Below, piece after piece: positions 1 to 4,588 of a DNA stretch of 5,353 bases. Below the pieces are notes generated by a model. The model was given only the letters and a program-made list of their open reading frames with translations. It was not told the DNA's origin and searched no databases. Source of the DNA: Nitrospirota bacterium. GTDB taxonomy: Bacteria; Nitrospirota; 9FT-COMBO-42-15; HDB-SIOI813. Where the stretch lies: assembly GCA_023248365.1 (NCBI GenBank), contig JAHFER010000134.1, forward strand, positions 1-5,353, given 5' to 3'. How positions within the stretch are numbered: the stretch's first letter is position 1; every line of letters begins with the position of its first letter. The translations under genes were made by a program, and so were the position numbers.

Positions 1-1
1 T

Positions 2-358
2 GTCAGCGGCGGTGAACCGTTTAATCAGGGCAACGGATTGTTTCAGCTTTTAAAAATTGCAAAAGAAGAGTATGGATTGTCTACGGTGGTTTATACTGGG
101 TTTAGTTATGAAGAACTTATTGGGAGGTGTGAACGCCGGCCCATCTTTAACTATATTGACGTCCTCATAGACGGCGCATACAAAGATGATATGAAAGAAC
201 CAACTCTCCTTGCACGCGGTTCTACTAATCAGAGTTTTTTATTCTTCTCAGATCGCTATGAGCAAAAAGACTTTTATATGCCGGCAAAGGTCGAGATAAT
301 AATCAGCAGGGACGGAACAATCAGAGAAACAGGCTTCAGTAAAGTTGAACTTTATTAG
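2..358 (+). CDS. NrdG-like radical SAM 4Fe-4S protein, C-terminal part (5' end outside window)
   Basis: The frame is open from the left edge and ends at TAG 356-358, giving 118 visible residues. It begins with VSGGEPFNQ, the conserved SGGEP/SGGDP strand of radical SAM proteins. It then has VVYTGFSYEEL, IDVLIDGAY and RGSTNQ, which match in order the tail of anaerobic ribonucleotide reductase activase NrdG (TGY..DEL, NVLVDG, RGSSNQ). Family members cleave S-adenosylmethionine with a 4Fe-4S cluster to make a radical. The cluster-binding CxxxCxxC would lie upstream of the window and cannot be checked. About 40 residues follow RGSTNQ, ending in a probable beta-hairpin (KVEIIISRDGTIRETGF). E. coli NrdG stops soon after this motif, so this is more likely an NrdG-like relative than the classical activase. 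No nrdD is visible, so the substrate protein is unknown. The Hsp70-like gene follows 52 bases downstream on the same strand. Confidence 0.85.
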   Translation, partial: VSGGEPFNQGNGLFQLLKIAKEEYGLSTVVYTGFSYEELIGRCERRPIFNYIDVLIDGAYKDDMKEPTLLARGSTNQSFLFFSDRYEQKDFYMPAKVEIIISRDGTIRETGFSKVELY

Positions 359-359
359 A

Positions 360-397
360 AAATCCCCTCTTTAGAAAAGGGGGGGGAGGGGGGATTT
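360..397. repeat. G-rich inverted repeat between the radical SAM and Hsp70-like genes
   Basis: AAATCCCC (360-367) is the reverse complement of GGGGATTT (390-397). An alternative inner hairpin pairs 364-372 (CCCCTCTTT) with 376-384 (AAAGGGGGG) around a 3-base loop, with one G-U pair. The G-tracts are eight (379-386) and six (388-393) bases long. It resembles the short C-rich/G-rich palindromic intergenic repeats (AATCCCC...GGGGATT) seen dispersed in many bacterial genomes; that comparison is from memory. There is no T-tract on the plus strand, so it is not a classical terminator. It could attenuate, process or stabilise the transcript, or hinder access to the adjacent ribosome binding site. 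Confidence 0.7.
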
Positions 398-402
398 GAG
401 GA
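398..402 (+). promoter_or_regulatory. Ribosome binding site deciding the Hsp70-like start
   Basis: GAGGA lies 8 bases before ATG 411-413, which is ideal spacing. The in-frame TTG at 396-398 lies inside the inverted repeat, touches this site, and has no purine-rich motif of its own at a normal distance. ATG 411 is therefore preferred. The site directly abuts the G-rich inverted repeat. Confidence 0.7.
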
Positions 403-410
403 ACAGTCAA

Positions 411-3251
411 ATGAGCACAAAAAATACTACATCTTCTGAAGGAATATCCTGCCTTAAAGACACATTTAATGCTATAAAAAATATTACTGATATTCATGGA
501 AAAGAGAAGGTCCTTATACGTTGTATTCACTGTATAAAAGAGATACCAAAGACCATTGAGTCTATCTCTGCATACCAGTTATGTATTGACCTTGCTGCCG
601 GTGTGAAATCTCCTGTAGACAGAAAAAAACTTCTTCTTGTTGTTGCCGGAGAGATGCCAAAGAATGAGGCATTTGGGACATTATATGCTACTGCAATGAA
701 GCACGCTGTTCTTGCATCAGATAATATCGAAGAGCCAAAGGCAAGAAAAGACTCTATGTTAAAGATTGCGGAAGAAATCCAGGAAAAGCCTTCTCTTCAA
801 CCCCTCTATATCCAGGCAATAACTGCCGCTATTAAGGCAGCAAACGAAATAAAGGATTCTCAGCACCGGATACATGCACTCCTGACCATAGCAACCGATC
901 TTCCTAAAACACCGGAGATAAATACCCTGCGTCTGAATGCCTTTAAAATGGCGCTTAATATCTCAACTGCAATCAATCAGACTTCTTATGACAAACGTAT
1001 ACTTGATGAGGTCGCAAAAACACTGCCAAAGAGCTGCGACTACTCTTTTTACAGGCAATATACCCTTCTTGGCATAGCAAAGGAGATCCCAAAAACAGGA
1101 GAGTTTTTAACCTTATATAAAGATGCAATAAAAATTGCTATTGCAGCGGCTACAACAATCGAGGTGCCATACTATCGAAAATACGCCTTATGCTTTATTG
1201 CAGAGGAACTCTCAACCACACCGGAGTTGTATCCCTTATACAAACAGACTGTAAGGGAGGCATTCAAGGCATCTGCTGAAATTGTCGAACCTCTGGCAAA
1301 GATTCACGCCCTTATAGAAATGCTGAAGACCTATCCAAAGAATTCTGACTTTTTTCCCCAGATACAACAGGCCCTGAAAAATATTCTTTCGTTTTATTCA
1401 ATGAAAAAGATGATAAAAGATCTCTCTCCCATTGAGATAATTGACTTCCTGCTTGTAGCTGAGGAAAAAGGGGTTATCAAGGATTCAACAAAGGCAAAGA
1501 ATACAAAGCTGAAGTACGGCGAGATGCTCGCTAAGGAACTTAAAGAGGTCGGACTGTTATTAACTGATATTAGATTAATCGAAATACTTAAACCTTACAC
1601 ACATATATGGATTCAGCCAAAAGAGCTTAGGGATGCCGTCAATAAGATAGTGGAGCGCCTTGAAGACCTTAAAAAGCGTTTTCACGGAAAAGAGATTTCC
1701 AAACCTGTCTTTAACAGCGAAGATTTTTCTGCTCAACAGGAACTGGCTAAAGAATATAAAGCAGGACAGGTTGAAGTAAAGTCCTGCATATCAATAGATA
1801 TTGGAGCCACAAACACTGTTATCATGAGAAGGAAGTGGGGAACAGAGGCAGAGTTTGTAACCTTGAAATCAATATCCAGACAATTCAACGGGGTCTCAAT
1901 AATCCCCTCAATACTTAGCCTCAAAAATAACGCAATCGGGGCAGTGGCAGAGGATAATACAGATAAGGAAATAATAATAAATTTTAAAAAGATGCTGCTG
2001 GAAAATCAGAAGGAATCCAGAAAATATATGGAGAAGTTTCTTTCAATACTGTATCAGCATCTCAGGGAAGAGATAACGCCTTCTTCACGATGGGCATCCC
2101 TTTTTTCAGGCGGCCTGCCAGATAAAGTCTATACAACAGTACCTGTTGGATTTCCGGGTTACAAAAGGGCTATAAAGGAGATACTAAGCAAAATAATGAA
2201 GGGGACGGATATTGAGATCCTTGAAGAGCCTCTTGCAGCGGCTATTGGTTATCAGATGGCGGAGCAGAAGGATAAGGTCGTAATGGTAATAGATTTTGGG
2301 GGGAGCACCCTTGATACTATGGTAGTAAGGCTGAATGTAAACGATGCACATGTTGTAGCAAAGCCTGACAGGTCCAAGATGCTGGGAGGACATGACATTG
2401 ATGTCTGGCTTGCAGAATACCTTGGAGAAAAACTTGGACATGGTAAAGAACAACCTTCTCATGAATTAATCAAACAGGCTGAGGAACTAAAGATAACGCT
2501 ATCTGACAGGAATGAGGCAGTATTCAAATGGAATGGCACTGAAATATGCAAGGTAAACAGAAAGGACTTTGAAGAGATACTTAACAGCCACGGTTTCTAT
2601 AAAGGTGTGGACCAGTCAATATCCTATGTCCTTTGGAAGTCCGGAAAGGTTGGAATAAAAAAAGAAAAGATCGAGGCGATTCTTCTCACCGGAGGGTCAT
2701 CACAGATACCCTCTTTTAAGGAAAAGATATCATCCCTATTCCCCAGCCTTCAGGAGAATAACTCTATATACAATCATAGTCCCTTCTCCGCTGTTGCAAT
2801 GGGGGCTGCCATGTATCCTACAAGAAATATCCGTGACCGGCATCTGGGACTCGCCTATGCCATTAAATATCTGACAGAGGATAAGGATGCACCTCCTGCC
2901 TATGAAATCATATTTGAAAAGGGTGAGGCATATCCCTTTGAAAAGACCTTCAGTATAAGCCCTGCACGGACAATAGGAGAACAACAGGAGATGTTCCTTG
3001 AATTATTTGAAGTCCCTGAAAAGCACATTACCAGGAAATGGGAGAGACAAGGCGGAGTTGAATTTATAAAGCAGGCCATGAAACCGGAAGAAAACATGGT
3101 TTTAAAAGAACTGAGCATTATTACGCTTCAGGTTGATGAAGATATGGCTGAGCAAATTAATGTTACATTCTCTGTAACTGATTCAGGGCTTATAAAGATA
3201 AAATATGGGAAGAATAACAGGAATATTGATACAGGAATACGCTTACAGTAA
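411..3251 (+). CDS. Hsp70-like ATPase with N-terminal alpha-solenoid repeats
   Basis: 946 residues from ATG 411. Residues 35 to about 335 form tandem helical repeats, mostly 41 residues long, of the type LLxIAxEIPKTxExxxLY..A...A..A..I....R. Residues about 350-435 are charged and helical, possibly coiled coil. An Hsp70/actin-fold ATPase domain follows (about 458-800): phosphate-1 SIDIGATNT (D463), INFKKML with a candidate catalytic lysine (K526 or K527), VPVGF, connect-1 LEEPLAAAIGY (E606), phosphate-2 IDFGGSTLDT (D628, T633, D635), LGGHDIDVWL, and adenosine motif LLTGGSSQIP (G761-G762). Residues about 812-940 align with the DnaK substrate-binding beta-domain (LGLAYAIK, EKGEAYPFEKTFSI, VTFSVTDSGLIKIKYGK). 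The protein ends there, without the alpha-helical lid. DnaK has about 640 residues, no solenoid and a VLLLD linker; here the linker region reads PTRNIRDRH. No signal peptide is seen, so it is probably cytoplasmic. It is an Hsp70-family ATPase but not the housekeeping DnaK. Client and pathway are unknown; co-transcription with the radical SAM gene is inferred. Confidence 0.9.
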   Translation: MSTKNTTSSEGISCLKDTFNAIKNITDIHGKEKVLIRCIHCIKEIPKTIESISAYQLCIDLAAGVKSPVDRKKLLLVVAGEMPKNEAFGTLYATAMKHAVLASDNIEEPKARKDSMLKIAEEIQEKPSLQPLYIQAITAAIKAANEIKDSQHRIHALLTIATDLPKTPEINTLRLNAFKMALNISTAINQTSYDKRILDEVAKTLPKSCDYSFYRQYTLLGIAKEIPKTGEFLTLYKDAIKIAIAAATTIEVPYYRKYALCFIAEELSTTPELYPLYKQTVREAFKASAEIVEPLAKIHALIEMLKTYPKNSDFFPQIQQALKNILSFYSMKKMIKDLSPIEIIDFLLVAEEKGVIKDSTKAKNTKLKYGEMLAKELKEVGLLLTDIRLIEILKPYTHIWIQPKELRDAVNKIVERLEDLKKRFHGKEISKPVFNSEDFSAQQELAKEYKAGQVEVKSCISIDIGATNTVIMRRKWGTEAEFVTLKSISRQFNGVSIIPSILSLKNNAIGAVAEDNTDKEIIINFKKMLLENQKESRKYMEKFLSILYQHLREEITPSSRWASLFSGGLPDKVYTTVPVGFPGYKRAIKEILSKIMKGTDIEILEEPLAAAIGYQMAEQKDKVVMVIDFGGSTLDTMVVRLNVNDAHVVAKPDRSKMLGGHDIDVWLAEYLGEKLGHGKEQPSHELIKQAEELKITLSDRNEAVFKWNGTEICKVNRKDFEEILNSHGFYKGVDQSISYVLWKSGKVGIKKEKIEAILLTGGSSQIPSFKEKISSLFPSLQENNSIYNHSPFSAVAMGAAMYPTRNIRDRHLGLAYAIKYLTEDKDAPPAYEIIFEKGEAYPFEKTFSISPARTIGEQQEMFLELFEVPEKHITRKWERQGGVEFIKQAMKPEENMVLKELSIITLQVDEDMAEQINVTFSVTDSGLIKIKYGKNNRNIDTGIRLQ
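513..1415 (+). other. Region coding the 41-residue helical repeats of the Hsp70-like protein
   Basis: Repeat units start at residues 35 (37 aa), 72, 113 and 154 (41 aa each), 195 (a 21-aa half unit), 216 and 257 (41 aa each), and 298 (degenerate, to about 335). Conserved positions are a small/aliphatic helix (LLxIAxE), a PK(T/N) turn, LY at positions 20-21 of the unit, alternating alanines, and an isoleucine then arginine near the end. This pattern is typical of an alpha-solenoid (HEAT- or TPR-like) binding surface. The family name cannot be fixed by eye. Confidence 0.75.
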
Positions 3252-3280
3252 ACAGTAAGCTGTTAGCAGTAAGCAGAAGT
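3246..3280 (+). repeat. Degenerate 7-base tandem repeat (CAGTAAG-type)
   Basis: Consecutive 7-base units are CAGTAAA (3246), CAGTAAG (3253), CTGTTAG (3260), CAGTAAG (3267) and CAGAAGT (3274). The first unit contains the last Gln codon and the TAA stop of the Hsp70-like gene, so the array overlaps the coding end. GCTTAC (3241-3246) and GTAAGC (3255-3260) also form a small inverted repeat. Heptanucleotide tandem repeats in intergenic DNA are known in several bacterial groups; the function here is unknown. Confidence 0.65.
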
Positions 3281-3295
3281 TAGAAAGGAAAACAA

Positions 3296-3362
3296 CCCAC
3301 TGTACGTTGAGACTCGAATCCGCAGTCCTGACGCCGCAACTGGGCGTTTTTCAGCATCAAGT
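3296..3362. repeat. Possible dispersed intergenic repeat relic
   Basis: Read on the minus strand this segment has GATGCTGAAAAACGCC, then GCGGCGTCAG, then CAACGTACA. From memory this resembles dispersed intergenic elements of the TGCTGAAAAACGCC...GCGGCG...AACGTAC type found in deltaproteobacteria-like and Nitrospirota-like genomes. The sequence itself shows only the hairpin core and the non-coding position; membership in a family is a recollection that needs a within-genome search. The TGA stop of the minus-strand membrane protein (3357-3359) lies inside it. Confidence 0.35.
3330..3351 (+). terminator. Probable Rho-independent terminator after the Hsp70-like gene
   Basis: ACGCC (3331-3335) pairs with GGCGT (3343-3347) around a 7-base loop. 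A G-T pair (3330/3348) can extend the stem, and TTTTT runs at 3347-3351. It lies about 80 bases after the stop of the Hsp70-like gene and points the right way for the plus-strand block. The stem is short (5-6 pairs), so termination strength is uncertain. Confidence 0.5.
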
Positions 3363-3722
3363 TACGATGTGTTTATAAATTATAAACAGCCAGGCAATAA
3401 AGAGAAGCAGGCCGAGCCGGCTTCCATATTTGTATAACTTTGGATTTCTGACACACAGTACCTTCCCAACTATTAACACTATTCCAGTAATCCATCCTAT
3501 AACAGGCCACATCCTGGTCCCGCCCGGTGAGCTTAGTGACATTGTTGCCAGTATCACATAGGCAAGGCATGATAAATAGCCGTTCAATCTGTGCAATGTT
3601 GCCGCCATAGCGCCAAATATATTATCTCTTTTTACAACCTGCAAACCGGAGATAAAACTCATCGTTGCAAGCACAAGACCTGCAGATGCTATTATTGTAT
3701 TTGTCTCAAATAGGTTTTTCAC
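3357..3722 (-). CDS. Small four-helix integral membrane protein
   Basis: 121 residues starting at GTG 3722-3720. Upstream in frame there is only a stop (TAG) and no ATG, GTG or TTG, so GTG is the furthest usable start; Met21 is a weaker alternative. Predicted membrane segments are at about residues 8-27, 46-65, 72-91 and 101-117. Positive charges in loops 1 (KRD) and 3 (VRNPKLYKYGSR) suggest both termini face outward. His44 in LHRLNGYL at the start of helix 2 recalls cytochrome b561-like and ferric-reductase-like small membrane families, but a single histidine and weak resemblance do not prove heme binding. The start overlaps the end of the beta-helix gene by 17 bases, and no Shine-Dalgarno sits at normal spacing (an AGAAGGA lies about 19 bases upstream), so translation is probably coupled. 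Function unknown. Confidence 0.7.
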   Translation of the reverse strand: MKNLFETNTIIASAGLVLATMSFISGLQVVKRDNIFGAMAATLHRLNGYLSCLAYVILATMSLSSPGGTRMWPVIGWITGIVLIVGKVLCVRNPKLYKYGSRLGLLLFIAWLFIIYKHIVT

Positions 3723-4545
3723 GGTAAAATAGTAAAAATATCCTTCTCTCTACCCAGTAAAGTAATACACCAAGGTATATTAAGATAATTGGCAGAATAA
3801 TATAAAAGTTAGTCCACGTTGGGTTTTCAGTTACATTATTACCAGTGGAATTGCTCATTATAATCCCGTAGGTATTTCTATATACTTTATTTCCCTTTAT
3901 CGTATTATTATTAGATGACCATAGTGTTATCCCATTCCATGTATTCAGGCTTGCACTGTTGTCTTTTATAGTATTAGTTTGGGAAGAAATGAGAAACATC
4001 CCTTTCTCCCTGTTTGAATCAGCTATGTTCTTTTCTATTGTATTTCCATTAGAGGTCTCAAGATAAATACCTGTCTGGTCATTTGATTTGGCAGTATTGC
4101 CTGTTAATGTATTGTTATTTGAAGAATAAAGGAATATCCCGTTTCTGTTTTCTATAGTATTGTTTTCAATTACATTAACATTACCTGCTTTATACAGATA
4201 GATACCGGAAATGGCAGACCCTGTAGCAGTAAAACCAATAACCGTAACATTATTTACTTCAGTTACCTTAATCACAGGTTCAGATGGATTTGACGGCTTT
4301 ATGACTGTTGTATCTGCCCCTTTCTCTGATTTTAGTGTAAGTGATTTGGAGATAACTATGTTTTCATGATAGTTACCGCTCTTCACAAAAACAGTATCAC
4401 CGGCCTGTGCATTCTCAACAGCCTCATGAATAGTCTTGTAATTGTCAGGTACAGTTATAGTTGCCGCCTGTGTGTTGATAATCACTGCCATCAACATAAC
4501 AAGGCAACAGGAAAATATAATTAATAATCTTCTGCCACTCTCCAC
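3706..4545 (-). CDS. Secreted NosD-type right-handed beta-helix protein with C-terminal membrane anchor
   Basis: 279 residues from GTG 4545-4543. This start gives a clean signal peptide: a basic n-region (ESGRR), a hydrophobic core (LLIIFSCCLVMLMAVII) and a likely cleavage near NTQA/A at about residue 28. TITVPDNYKTIHEAV followed by AGDTVFVKSGNYHENIVI is the usual opening of NosD/CASH beta-helix proteins. Residues about 114-244 hold six stacked 22-23-residue coils, each starting GI(F/Y/T)L and carrying an N-T-I-x-x-N core. Residues about 247-264 form a membrane helix (IILPIILIYLGVLLYWV) followed by ERR, implying an outer-face beta-helix held to the cytoplasmic membrane. Such folds often bind or cut polysaccharides, but no catalytic residues are identifiable. 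An upstream in-frame ATG at 4641 would overlap the hemerythrin gene by 53 bases and precede the signal peptide by 32 residues, so it is disfavoured. It lies 43 bases after the hemerythrin stop, probably in the same operon. Confidence 0.85.
   Translation of the reverse strand: MESGRRLLIIFSCCLVMLMAVIINTQAATITVPDNYKTIHEAVENAQAGDTVFVKSGNYHENIVISKSLTLKSEKGADTTVIKPSNPSEPVIKVTEVNNVTVIGFTATGSAISGIYLYKAGNVNVIENNTIENRNGIFLYSSNNNTLTGNTAKSNDQTGIYLETSNGNTIEKNIADSNREKGMFLISSQTNTIKDNSASLNTWNGITLWSSNNNTIKGNKVYRNTYGIIMSNSTGNNVTENPTWTNFYIILPIILIYLGVLLYWVERRIFLLFYREKPI
3814..4206 (-). other. Parallel beta-helix (PbH1) repeat region
   Basis: Six coils of 22-23 residues begin with GIYLYKAG, GIFLYSSN, GIYLETSN, GMFLISSQ, GITLWSSN and GIIMSNST, each followed by an asparagine-rich turn (NNTI, NNTL, GNTI, TNTI, NNTI, GNNV). 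The regular Asn ladder is typical of right-handed parallel beta-helices of the NosD group. Confidence 0.8.
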
Positions 4546-4555
4546 AAATACTTTT

Positions 4556-4560
4556 TCCCT
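4556..4560 (-). promoter_or_regulatory. Candidate ribosome binding site for the beta-helix gene
   Basis: AGGGA on the minus strand, 10 bases before GTG 4545. It supports this start over the upstream ATG at 4641. A TTG at 4587, directly after the hemerythrin stop, is a further possibility but would put 14 extra residues before the signal peptide. Confidence 0.5.
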
Positions 4561-4588
4561 GAACTGGCTATTGTAATAGATTCTCAAT

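Noticed and set aside
38..40. TTG as the start of the radical SAM gene
   Set aside because: The frame is open to the left edge and the residues before it (VSGGEPFNQ) are a conserved family motif, so the gene is cut by the window.
360..397. Rho-independent terminator between the plus-strand genes
   Set aside because: The hairpin is followed by G-runs and ATTT, not a T-tract, and the next gene follows closely.
396..398. TTG start for the Hsp70-like gene
   Set aside because: It lies in the inverted repeat and overlaps the ribosome binding site that serves ATG 411.
2184..2984. Minus-strand open frames inside the Hsp70-like gene
   Set aside because: They lie opposite conserved Hsp70 motifs, have no ribosome binding sites or recognisable domains, and are out-of-frame shadows.
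3246..3280. CRISPR-like array
   Set aside because: Units are 7 bases, contiguous and without spacers.
3308..3352. tRNA-like stretch (CTCGAATCCGC resembles a T-loop)
   Set aside because: No matching acceptor stem, anticodon arm or D-arm could be assembled around it.
3373..3570. Second minus-strand frame inside the membrane protein gene
   Set aside because: It overlaps the hydrophobic four-helix frame, which has coherent membrane segments; this one shows no domain pattern.
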